NCBI GenBank assembly: GCA_023457615.1
Contig: JAEWKY010000070.1
Span: 1 to 6,128 of the forward strand
Source of the DNA: Actinomycetes bacterium
GTDB taxonomy: Bacteria; Actinomycetota; Actinomycetes; Actinomycetales; Microbacteriaceae
Direction of reading: 5' to 3'
Length of the DNA stretch: 6,128 nucleotides
Shown here: piece after piece, positions 1-5,942 of the stretch
Numbering within the stretch: position 1 is the stretch's first letter
How the letters are laid out: the number at the start of each line of letters is the position of its first letter
Translations under genes and position numbers: made by a program
The notes under the pieces: model-generated
Told to the model about the DNA's origin: nothing
Databases searched by the model: none
The model's input: the letters and a program-made list of their open reading frames with translations, nothing else

Positions 1-1
1 G

Positions 2-628
2 GCACGACCGGTCGCGGCCGCCGCCGAGCCCGCCCGCCGCGAGAGCTCGGCGATCCCGATCGTGGAGGCGGTGCGACTGCTGGACGCCGCGATGCCCGCC
101 GAGCGCACCCTCGTGCTCGACGGCGGACGGTTCTTCTTCGAGGCGGCGCGGCGGCTGTCGGTGCCGTCGCCGCGCGCCTACGTGCACACCGCGAGCTTCG
201 CCGCGATCGGCATGGGCATGAGCAGCGCGATCGGCGCCGCACTCGCCGACGACGCCGGACCCGTGCTCCTCGTGACGGGCGACGGAGGATTCATGCTCGG
301 CGGCCTTGTCGAGTTCGCGACGGCCGTGCGCACCGGGATCGACCTCGTGGTCGCGGTGATGAACGATGCGGCCTACGGCGCCGAGGTCGTGCAGCTCGAG
401 GAGCACGGCCTCTCACCCGAGGTCGCCCGCCTGCACTGGCCCGATCTCGGACCCATCGCGACGGCGCTCGGCGGCCACGGCACGACAGTCCGCACGATCG
501 CGGAGCTCGAGGCCGCTCTCGCGGGACTGCCGGGACGCGACCGGCCGGTGCTCCTCGACATCCGGATCGACGCGACCGACGTGCCGTGGCCGTTCCACAA
601 GCCGACGCCCGTCACCTCCCGGGACTGA
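2..628 (+). CDS. Thiamine-diphosphate-dependent enzyme, C-terminal part (5' end outside window)
   Basis: This is the C-terminal, cofactor-binding domain of a TPP enzyme of the acetolactate synthase / benzoylformate decarboxylase superfamily. The frame is open from the first bases of the window to the TGA at 626-628, giving 208 visible residues; full members are about 550 aa, so roughly 60% lies upstream. The TPP/Mg motif is clear: GDGGF begins at visible residue 93 and the closing N of NDAAYG is residue 121, which gives GDG-X25-N. Ahead of it, a Gly/Ala-rich segment with GMGMSSAIGAA is typical of the family, and a LVLDGGRFFFEAA stretch resembles a subgroup of uncharacterised TPP decarboxylases/lyases. 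The GTG at 62 lies inside the domain and is not the start. The substrate cannot be told: a 2-oxo acid decarboxylase, a carboligase or a 2-hydroxyacyl-CoA/oxalyl-CoA lyase relative are all possible. The 3' end overlaps the convergent CaiB-family gene by 17 nt. Confidence 0.85.
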   Translation, partial: ARPVAAAAEPARRESSAIPIVEAVRLLDAAMPAERTLVLDGGRFFFEAARRLSVPSPRAYVHTASFAAIGMGMSSAIGAALADDAGPVLLVTGDGGFMLGGLVEFATAVRTGIDLVVAVMNDAAYGAEVVQLEEHGLSPEVARLHWPDLGPIATALGGHGTTVRTIAELEAALAGLPGRDRPVLLDIRIDATDVPWPFHKPTPVTSRD

Positions 629-1676
629 GCCCCGGCGCGGACGGCGGCCCGGGGGACCTCGTGCGCACGGGGAGACGCTCGCCGTCGACGACGATCGGCG
701 ACGCGAGATGGCGCCCGCCCTCGGGGTCGCGCACCGTCGGCGCGAGCGCGCTCGCCTCGCGGAGGGTTCGCACGAGCTCGACCGGGAGGTCGTCGCCGAG
801 CTCGTCGAGGAGCGACGCCGCGTCGCGCGTCGCGAGCTCGGCCTCGAGGCGGGCGTTGAGCTCGTCGCGGCGGCCGATCCGCTCCTCGACGGACAGGCCC
901 GCGAGGTCGGTCAGACCGAGTCGCCCGCAGAGCGCGTCCCAGTGGTGGGCTTCGTACGAGATCCCGACCGCCACGAGCACCCCGTCGCGGCAGCGGAACG
1001 TCCGGTAGCCGGCCGGGGCCCGCATCGTGCCCGCGATGCCGACGTCCTGCAGTTCGGCCGTGAGACCGATCGCGTTGAGAGCGAACGCGGCGTCCCTCAT
1101 CGACACGCCGAGCACCCGCCCGCGGGGACGCCCGACGAGCCCGGCGACCGCCGCGAGGGCGGCGTAGACGCCCGTGACGATGTCGGCGACGGGAGCGCCG
1201 TCGAGCTCGCTCTCGGTCATCGTCCGTCCGGTCGGCACCTGCCCCGCGACGGCCCGCACCGAGAGATCGTGCGCGGGCTTGGTGACCCCGCCCTCGTCGT
1301 CTCCGGCGGCCGTCACCGAGACGATGACGGCGTCGGGATAGCGGCGCGCGAGGGTGGGCGGATCCAGCTCGAGGCGGCGGGCGACGTCGGGCCGATAGCC
1401 CACCAGGACGACGTGCGCCGTCGCGAGCTCCCGATGCAGTCGCGCGCGGTCGCCGGGGGCACGGAGGTCGAGAGCGACGAATCTCTTGTTGCGCGCGAAC
1501 GACCCGAAGACGGCCGGGATCGCGCGGGCCGGGTCGCCCGCGGGTCGCTCCACGACGAGCACGTCGGCGCCGAGGTCGGCGAGGATCGACGACGCGAGAG
1601 GCCCCGGAACCGTCTCGACGAGCGCGACGACGCGGACCCCGGCGAGCGGGAGCTCCGCGGAGCCGACGTCAGGCAC
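612..1676 (-). CDS. CaiB/BaiF family (class III) CoA-transferase or acyl-CoA racemase
   Basis: This 354-aa protein has the class III CoA-transferase fold signature. The N-terminus reads PLAGVRVVAL, followed by LADLGADVLVVERPAGD (residues 32-48), an RNKRFVALDLR segment near 62-72 and a YRPDVARRLELD segment near 94-105. The family either moves CoA between carboxylic acids or, in the AMACR branch, epimerises 2-methylacyl-CoA. A His-Asp pair (H136-D137) and D165 in a PVADIVTGVYAA context sit about where AMACR-type racemases have their catalytic His and Asp, so racemase activity is plausible. The start is GTG (minus strand, 1674-1676), with GAGGA at 1682-1686 six nt ahead, inside the end of the ligase gene. 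The 8-nt overlap with that gene implies translational coupling. The C-terminus ends in a Pro/Gly-rich tail (SPGPPSAPGLSPGR) without the LGEHT-like element often found there. At 354 aa it is slightly shorter than the usual 380-400. The family call is firm; the reaction is open. Confidence 0.9.
   Translation of the reverse strand: MPDVGSAELPLAGVRVVALVETVPGPLASSILADLGADVLVVERPAGDPARAIPAVFGSFARNKRFVALDLRAPGDRARLHRELATAHVVLVGYRPDVARRLELDPPTLARRYPDAVIVSVTAAGDDEGGVTKPAHDLSVRAVAGQVPTGRTMTESELDGAPVADIVTGVYAALAAVAGLVGRPRGRVLGVSMRDAAFALNAIGLTAELQDVGIAGTMRAPAGYRTFRCRDGVLVAVGISYEAHHWDALCGRLGLTDLAGLSVEERIGRRDELNARLEAELATRDAASLLDELGDDLPVELVRTLREASALAPTVRDPEGGRHLASPIVVDGERLPVRTRSPGPPSAPGLSPGR
619..635. terminator. 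Weak symmetrical hairpin at the convergent gene ends
   Basis: CCGGG (619-623) and CCCGG (631-635) form a 5-bp stem with a 7-nt loop containing the TGA of the TPP-enzyme gene. Being symmetrical, it could act on transcripts from both directions where the two genes converge and overlap. The stem is short and has no U tract, so it may be chance. Confidence 0.2.
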
Positions 1677-3180
1677 CGTGGTCCTCGCGGAGGCGGCGCC
1701 GCAGCACCTTGCCGGTCGCGTTGAGCGGGAGCGCCTCGTAGCGCCGCAGGGCCCGCGGGATCTTGTAGCCCGACAGGCGCTCCCGCGCGACGGCTTGCAC
1801 CGCGTCGAGATCCACGCCGTCGTCGGCGACGACCGCGACGCAGACGAGCTCGCCCCACTTCGGGTCGGGGACGCCGTACACGGCGAGCTCGGACACGCCG
1901 GCGACGTCGCGCAGGGCGTTCTCGACCTCGGAGGGGAAGACGTTGAACCCTCCCGAGATGATGACGTCCTTGAGCCGGTCGACGATCGTCAGGTAGCCGT
2001 CCGACGTGAGGTGCCCCACATCCCCGGTCCGCAGACGGCCGGCGGGATCGAACGCCGCGGCGGTCGCGGCCGGATCGCCCCGGTACCCCGGGGTCACGGC
2101 GTCGCCTCGGATCGCGATCTCCCCGGGGACACCGGGAGGGCACGGCTCGCCGTCGGCGTCGACGACGACGAGGTCGACGAACGGTCCCGCCCGTCCGGCC
2201 GAGGCGAGGATGGCTGCATCGCCGCGCGCCGCGCGGAGGTGATCACCGGGGTCGAGGCACGTGATGGGGAGCGAGCTCTCGCTCTGCGCGTACACCTGGT
2301 ACAGGGTCTCCCCGAACGCGTCGACCGCCGCGCGGAGGTCGTCGGCGGTGATCGAGGACCCGCCGTAGACGATCGCGCGGAGGGCTCCGAGGTCGCGCGG
2401 GCGGGCGAGCTGCTCCCGCGCGAGCATCCCGACGACGGTCGGCACCGAGGTCAGCAGCGTCAGGCGCTCCTCCGCGAGGACCTCGAGGATGGCGCCGGCG
2501 TCGGCCTGCCCCAGGTAGTGCTGGCGCACGCCGCGCGTGTGGAGCGCGAGCGACAGCTGCATCGCGGCGTGGGAGAGCGGGATCGGATGCAGGGCCGAGG
2601 CGCCGTGGGGGACGGGCACGTCGATGAGCACGTTGCGCACCGTCGCCGCCAGGTTGCCCTGCGTCACGGTGATCGCCTTCGGCGCGCCGGTCGTGCCCGA
2701 GGTGAAGATGAGGGCGGCCGTGTCGTCCCGCTCGAGCCGAGGCGCGTCGACGGGGGCGAGACCGAGCGCGCGATCCCTCAGCCGGTCCCCGCGCTCCCCC
2801 TCGAGCGGCACGACGCGCACGCCGACGCCGCCGGCCTCAGCGAGGCGGGCGACCCACTCCGCGTCGGCGAAGACCGCGGCGAGCTCGGCGGACTCCGCGA
2901 GGGCGGCGAGCTCGGCCACCGTCGAGCGGCGGTTGATGCCCACCCGCACGACCCCCGCCGTGAAGCACGCCTGGTCGACGACGACGTAGTCGACCGAGTT
3001 GGCGCTCACGACGCCGACGCGGTCGCCGACGCCGAGCCCGAGCCGGGCGAGCAGGGCGCGTGCCCCGCCGACGGCTCGCTCGAGGTCGGCGTAGGTCAGC
3101 GCGCCCTCCGGATCGGACACGGCGACGACTCCCCCGTACCGGCGATAGCCGAGCTCGAGCAGTTGCTGAAGAGTCTCCAT
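1669..3180 (-). CDS. AMP-forming acyl-CoA ligase (ANL superfamily)
   Basis: This 503-aa enzyme would activate a carboxylic acid through an acyl-adenylate to its CoA thioester in the cytoplasm. All core motifs of the adenylate-forming family are present. The phosphate-binding loop is FTSGTTGAPK (residues 159-168). The A5 motif is YAQSE (297-301), where many relatives have YGxTE. The A7 motif is RTGD (384-387), followed by the hinge DRLKD (401-405) and the ISGGFNVFPSEVE segment (408-420). The catalytic lysine is K491 in LNATGK. The length is normal for a stand-alone ligase with no fused carrier domain. I chose the ATG at 3178-3180 because GAGGAGG lies just ahead of it and the family N-terminus begins there. 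An in-frame ATG at 3247-3249 would add 23 residues unlike the family and span the operator candidate. It is the first gene of a two-gene operon, divergent from a MarR gene. The acid may be aromatic, medium-chain or branched; sequence alone does not decide. Confidence 0.92.
   Translation of the reverse strand: METLQQLLELGYRRYGGVVAVSDPEGALTYADLERAVGGARALLARLGLGVGDRVGVVSANSVDYVVVDQACFTAGVVRVGINRRSTVAELAALAESAELAAVFADAEWVARLAEAGGVGVRVVPLEGERGDRLRDRALGLAPVDAPRLERDDTAALIFTSGTTGAPKAITVTQGNLAATVRNVLIDVPVPHGASALHPIPLSHAAMQLSLALHTRGVRQHYLGQADAGAILEVLAEERLTLLTSVPTVVGMLAREQLARPRDLGALRAIVYGGSSITADDLRAAVDAFGETLYQVYAQSESSLPITCLDPGDHLRAARGDAAILASAGRAGPFVDLVVVDADGEPCPPGVPGEIAIRGDAVTPGYRGDPAATAAAFDPAGRLRTGDVGHLTSDGYLTIVDRLKDVIISGGFNVFPSEVENALRDVAGVSELAVYGVPDPKWGELVCVAVVADDGVDLDAVQAVARERLSGYKIPRALRRYEALPLNATGKVLRRRLREDHGA
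1682..1686 (-). promoter_or_regulatory. Ribosome binding site of the CaiB-family gene
   Basis: On the minus strand GAGGA lies 5 nt before the GTG start, within the last codons of the acyl-CoA ligase. It supports the GTG at 1674-1676 as the real start and reinitiation or coupled translation at the 8-nt overlap. Confidence 0.6.
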
Positions 3181-3184
3181 CCGT

Positions 3185-3190
3185 CCTCCT
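3185..3190 (-). promoter_or_regulatory. Ribosome binding site of the acyl-CoA ligase
   Basis: A perfect AGGAGG (within GAGGAGGA) on the minus strand lies 4 nt before the ATG at 3178-3180. It decides the start in favour of the shorter 503-aa protein. The spacing is a little short but within use. Confidence 0.8.
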
Positions 3191-3220
3191 CGACGTGGCG
3201 ATCTCGCACGAACAGCGATG

Positions 3221-3234
3221 ATGTGATGCCACAT
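3221..3234. promoter_or_regulatory. Inverted repeat, candidate MarR operator
   Basis: ATGTGATGCCACAT has perfect 5-bp arms (ATGTG/CACAT) around a 4-bp centre. It lies in the 98-bp gap between the divergent acyl-CoA ligase and MarR genes. It sits beside the most AT-rich stretch of the window (ATTAGTTTAT, 3232-3241). MarR proteins usually bind short palindromes that overlap promoter elements of a divergent target, so both position and shape fit. A minus-strand TAAACT (3236-3241) could serve as -10 for the ligase operon, which would place the transcription start inside the repeat. I see no well-spaced -35: TTGGCA on minus (3264-3269) is 22 nt from this hexamer, which is too far. Confidence 0.5.
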
Positions 3235-3278
3235 TAGTTTATCCCGCAAGAGATGCGCGTCTGTGCCAAGATCGGGCC

Positions 3279-3770
3279 ATGGATCGGCTCGACGTTCGTC
3301 ACTACGAGGATCAGGTCGCCGAGCGCGCGGCCGACGCGGGGATCACGCTCGACATCGACGTCTTCGCGCTCGCCCTCAACCTCGTGCGCTCCGCGAACCT
3401 CTTGATCTCCGAGCTCGAGCAGGAGATCTACCGCTCGCGCGGCGTCAGCTACGCGGGATTCCGCATCCTCTTCGCGCTGTGGGTCGTCGGACCGACGGAG
3501 CCCAAGCGTCTCGCGACTCTCGCGAGCGTGACGCGCTCGAGCACGTCGAGCGTGCTCAACACCCTCGAGCGGGACGGGTTCGTGGAGCGTCGACGCGAGT
3601 CGGAGGACCGCCGCCTCGTGACGACGCAGCTCACCGCGTCCGGGTTGCAGCTCGTGCTCGAGACGCTCCAGGAGCACCAGGAGCTGCAGGGCCGCTGGGC
3701 CTCCCCGCTCTCCCACGAGGAGCGGCTCACCATGAACTCCCTCCTGCACAAGCTCATGCCGCGCGGCTGA
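3279..3770 (+). CDS. MarR-family transcriptional regulator
   Basis: This 163-aa protein is a winged helix-turn-helix regulator of the MarR family, which act as dimers and release DNA on binding a small ligand. The N-terminal helices (about 25-55) would form the dimer interface. The HTH runs from about 57 to 100, with the recognition helix at about TRSSTSSVLNTLERDG (85-100). The wing carries the family signature ESEDRRLVTTQLTASG (107-122), with D110-R111-R112. A final helix of about 124-160 completes the dimer domain. The ATG at 3279 is the first standard start after the in-frame stop at 3219-3221. No clear RBS precedes it, so the mRNA may be leaderless; CAAGAT (3267-3272) preceded by TG is a weak -10 candidate. 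Its divergent placement beside the ligase operon makes it the likely repressor of that operon and possibly of itself. MarR proteins of acid catabolism often sense the CoA thioester made by the ligase they control; that is inference here. Confidence 0.93.
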   Translation: MDRLDVRHYEDQVAERAADAGITLDIDVFALALNLVRSANLLISELEQEIYRSRGVSYAGFRILFALWVVGPTEPKRLATLASVTRSSTSSVLNTLERDGFVERRRESEDRRLVTTQLTASGLQLVLETLQEHQELQGRWASPLSHEERLTMNSLLHKLMPRG

Positions 3771-3780
3771 CGGGGCCGCG

Positions 3781-3795
3781 CCGGGCCGCACCCGG
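3781..3795 (+). terminator. Weak hairpin after the MarR gene
   Basis: CCGGG and CCCGG form a 5-bp stem around the loop CCGCA, 10 nt after the marR stop. It has no U tract, and in DNA this GC-rich such stems arise by chance. It could slow transcription into glgX, but it also occupies the position of the glgX -35 region. Low confidence. Confidence 0.2.
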
Positions 3796-3803
3796 AACAC
3801 CTC

Positions 3804-3809
3804 TACCCT
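3804..3809 (+). promoter_or_regulatory. -10 element of a probable leaderless glgX promoter
   Basis: TACCCT fits the actinobacterial TAnnnT -10 pattern. Its last T is separated by 7 nt (3810-3816) from the A of the glgX ATG, the distance expected if transcription starts at the start codon itself. There is no good Shine-Dalgarno (only TGGA, 3809-3812), and no recognisable -35. Confidence 0.5.
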
Positions 3810-3816
3810 GGAATGC

Positions 3817-5898
3817 ATGCCCGCCGCCGCCACCCGAGGGAAGCTCTCCCCCGACCCGTTGCGCGATCTCGGCGTGCGGGCGACGGCCGAGGGCGGTGAG
3901 CTGCGGGTCTGGAGCGCCTCCGCGCACGGCATCGAGGTGAGCGTCTTCGAGGGGAAGGACCGCGCCTACGCGGCGTCGACCTTCTCGCTCACCCAGGATG
4001 CCGCCGGGGTCTGGAGCGGGTCCTCCCCCGACCTCACGCCCGGCACGTACTACGCGCTCCGCGCCCGCGGGCCCGAGGGTCCGACCCACGCCTTCGACCC
4101 GCGGAGGAATCTCCTCGACCCCTACGCGCGCGGTCTCGCCCGCACCGAGTCGGGCGAATGGCGCGGGTACGTGCAGGACGGCGCGTTCGACTGGGGCGGC
4201 GTCGGCAGACCGGGCATCGCGCTCGACCACACGGTCGTCTACGAGGCGCACGTCAAGGGCCTCACGAAGCTGCACCCCGGCATCCCGGAGGAGCTGCGCG
4301 GCACGTACGCCGGGCTCGCCCATCCCGCGACGATCGAGTACCTCCAGGACTTGGGCGTCACGACGATCGAGCTGCTGCCCGTGCACCAGCACGTCTCGGA
4401 GCAGCGGCTGCAGAAGATGGGCCTCGTCAACTACTGGGGCTACAACTCGCTGAGCTTCTTCACCCCGCACGCCGGCTACGCGACCCGCGCGGCGCAGTTC
4501 GGCGGCACGGGTGCGGTGCTGCGCGAGTTCAAGGGGATGGTGCGCCTCCTGCACGAGGCCGGCCTCGAGGTCGTGCTCGACGTGGTCTACAACCACACGG
4601 CGGAGGAGGGCCGCGGCGGGCCGGTGCTCTCCTGGCGCGGGCTGGACAACGCGTCGTACTACCGGCAGGACGACGACGGCGCCTACATCGACACGACGGG
4701 CTGCGGCAACACGCTCGACTTCGAGCTCCCCGCCGCCCAGCGCCTCGTGCTCGACTCGCTGCGCTACTGGGCCGACGAGGTGCAGGTCGACGGCTTCCGG
4801 TTCGACCTCATGGCGACCCTCGGCCGCGGCGCGAACGCCGAGTTCGACCCCGCGCATCCGCTGCTGCGCGCGATCCTCGACGAGCCGGCCCTGCGCGACG
4901 TGAAGCTCATCTCCGAGCCCTGGGACGTCGGGATGGGCGGTTGGCAGGTCGGCAACTTCCCCGCCGGCTACTCGGAGTGGAACGACGGCTACCGCGACCG
5001 GATGCGCAACTTCTGGCTGCGCGACGTCGCCGACGCGCGCGGCTCCGACGGCACGGCCGGGCTGCCGAGCGAGGGGATCGGGTCGCTCGCGCGTCGCCTC
5101 GCCGGGTCGAACCACGTCTTCGCCCTCGAGCGCGGCCCGCTCGCGAGCGTCAACTTCGTGACGGCGCACGACGGCTTCACCGCCTGGGACCTCGTGTCCT
5201 ACGACGAGAAGCACAACGCCGGGAACGGCGAGGGCAACCGCGACGGATCGAACGACAACAAGTCGTTCAACCACGGCGTCGAGGGCCCGACGAGCGACGC
5301 CGCGGTGCTCGCGACGCGACGCCGCGCCATCCGGAACCTCCTCGGCACGCTGCTGCTGTCGGCCGGCGTGCCGATGCTGACCGCGGGCGACGAGTCCGGA
5401 CGCACGCAGCGCGGCAACAACAACGCCTACTGCCACGACTCGGAGCTCACCTGGCTCTCCTGGGAGCACGAGCAGTGGCAGCGCGAGCTGCTCGACGTGA
5501 CGCGGCAGCTCATCCGGCTGCGGCGGGAGAACCCCGCGCTCCGCCCGCGCCGCTTCGGCCGGTTCGGCGAGACGACGCCGAGCGCGACGCAGATGGACTG
5601 GTACAACAAGCAGGGCCTCGGGATGTCGCTCGACGACTGGGACTCTCCCGCGGAGCGCACCCTGCAGTACCTCGCGGCCTCGACGCCCGAGGTCGAGGCG
5701 CCGAACCGCATCCTGCTCGTCGTGCACGGGCTCGAGACCGAGGTCGAGGTGACGCTGCCCGAGCACGAGGGGGTGTCCGGCTACAAGCTGCTGTGGGACT
5801 CGTCGCAGGACGACCTGGGCGACCGCGAGACCGAGCACGTGCCCGGCGAGGAGCTGCCGGTCGGCCCGACCTCGATCCTGCTGTTCCGCGCCCACTGA
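3817..5898 (+). CDS. glgX: Glycogen debranching enzyme GlgX (isoamylase type, GH13)
   Basis: This 693-aa cytoplasmic enzyme hydrolyses alpha-1,6 branch points of glycogen, chiefly the short limit-dextrin stubs left by glycogen phosphorylase. An N-terminal beta-sandwich (CBM48-like, about 15-110) is followed by the GH13 TIM barrel and a C-terminal beta domain (about 590-693). The family landmarks YEAHVKGLTKLHPGIPEELRG (142-162) and GLVNYWGYNS (202-211) are present. The four conserved GH13 regions are complete: DVVYNH (255-260), DGFRFD with nucleophile D330, SEPWD with acid/base E367, and TAHDG with H451-D452 as transition-state residues. AGDESGRTQRGNNNAYC (523-539) is also typical of GlgX/isoamylase. 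The length is normal for the family. Start: the ATG at 3817 follows a TAnnnT element by 7 nt, suggesting its own leaderless promoter despite a gap of only 46 nt to the MarR gene. TreX of trehalose synthesis is a close relative, but no treY/treZ is in view, so glgX is preferred. The gene appears intact. Confidence 0.96.
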   Translation: MPAAATRGKLSPDPLRDLGVRATAEGGELRVWSASAHGIEVSVFEGKDRAYAASTFSLTQDAAGVWSGSSPDLTPGTYYALRARGPEGPTHAFDPRRNLLDPYARGLARTESGEWRGYVQDGAFDWGGVGRPGIALDHTVVYEAHVKGLTKLHPGIPEELRGTYAGLAHPATIEYLQDLGVTTIELLPVHQHVSEQRLQKMGLVNYWGYNSLSFFTPHAGYATRAAQFGGTGAVLREFKGMVRLLHEAGLEVVLDVVYNHTAEEGRGGPVLSWRGLDNASYYRQDDDGAYIDTTGCGNTLDFELPAAQRLVLDSLRYWADEVQVDGFRFDLMATLGRGANAEFDPAHPLLRAILDEPALRDVKLISEPWDVGMGGWQVGNFPAGYSEWNDGYRDRMRNFWLRDVADARGSDGTAGLPSEGIGSLARRLAGSNHVFALERGPLASVNFVTAHDGFTAWDLVSYDEKHNAGNGEGNRDGSNDNKSFNHGVEGPTSDAAVLATRRRAIRNLLGTLLLSAGVPMLTAGDESGRTQRGNNNAYCHDSELTWLSWEHEQWQRELLDVTRQLIRLRRENPALRPRRFGRFGETTPSATQMDWYNKQGLGMSLDDWDSPAERTLQYLAASTPEVEAPNRILLVVHGLETEVEVTLPEHEGVSGYKLLWDSSQDDLGDRETEHVPGEELPVGPTSILLFRAH

Positions 5899-5899
5899 C

Positions 5900-5927
5900 G
5901 CACCGGGGCGGGAGCGAGCCTCGGCGC
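5900..5927 (+). terminator. Hairpin after glgX, possible U-tract-less terminator
   Basis: CCGGGGC (5903-5909) can pair with GCCTCGG (5918-5924) in a 7-bp stem with one G-U pair and an 8-nt loop. Two further outer pairs (5900-5927, 5901-5926) lie beyond an A-C mismatch. It begins 2 nt after the glgX stop and has no run of U behind it. Stem-only terminators of this kind have been proposed in actinomycetes, but the base composition alone makes such stems common. Confidence 0.35.
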
Positions 5928-5929
5928 AC

Positions 5930-5935
5930 TAGATT
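5930..5935 (+). promoter_or_regulatory. -10 element of a probable leaderless promoter for the DUF2510 gene
   Basis: TAGATT matches TAnnnT and ends exactly 7 nt before the ATG at 5943, the same geometry as in front of glgX. No Shine-Dalgarno sequence lies between it and the ATG. The stretch TAGATTCTTACTC is AT-rich compared with its surroundings, as a melting region would be. No clear -35 is visible. Confidence 0.55.
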
Positions 5936-5942
5936 CTTACTC

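Noticed and set aside
366..1724. 452-codon plus-strand frame across the TPP and CaiB-family genes
   Set aside because: It starts inside the TPP cofactor domain in another frame and runs antisense to the CaiB-family gene; its composition is that of a shadow frame.
1313..2143. 276-codon minus-strand frame spanning the ligase/CaiB-family junction, considered as a frameshifted fusion
   Set aside because: It is the shifted frame of both genes and is very Arg/Ser/Pro-rich. Both real frames are intact and meet in a normal 8-nt overlap with an RBS.
1486..3237. 583-codon open frame on the plus strand opposite the acyl-CoA ligase
   Set aside because: The composition is low-complexity Arg/Asp/Gly/Glu with no family motif, while the minus strand encodes a complete ligase.
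3181..3249. Upstream ATG extending the acyl-CoA ligase by 23 residues
   Set aside because: The extra residues do not resemble the family N-terminus and would cover the RBS-like AGGAGG and the candidate operator. The ATG at 3178-3180 has the strong RBS.
3264..3269. TTGGCA on the minus strand as a -35 for the ligase operon
   Set aside because: It matches 5 of 6 consensus bases but lies 22 nt from the best -10 candidate (TAAACT), outside the usual 16-19 nt spacing.
3754..5895. 713-codon open frame on the minus strand opposite glgX
   Set aside because: It is antisense to a gene with all GH13 motifs intact. Its translation is Arg/Val/Glu/Ala-rich without a recognisable domain, the usual result of G/C third positions removing stops on the opposite strand.
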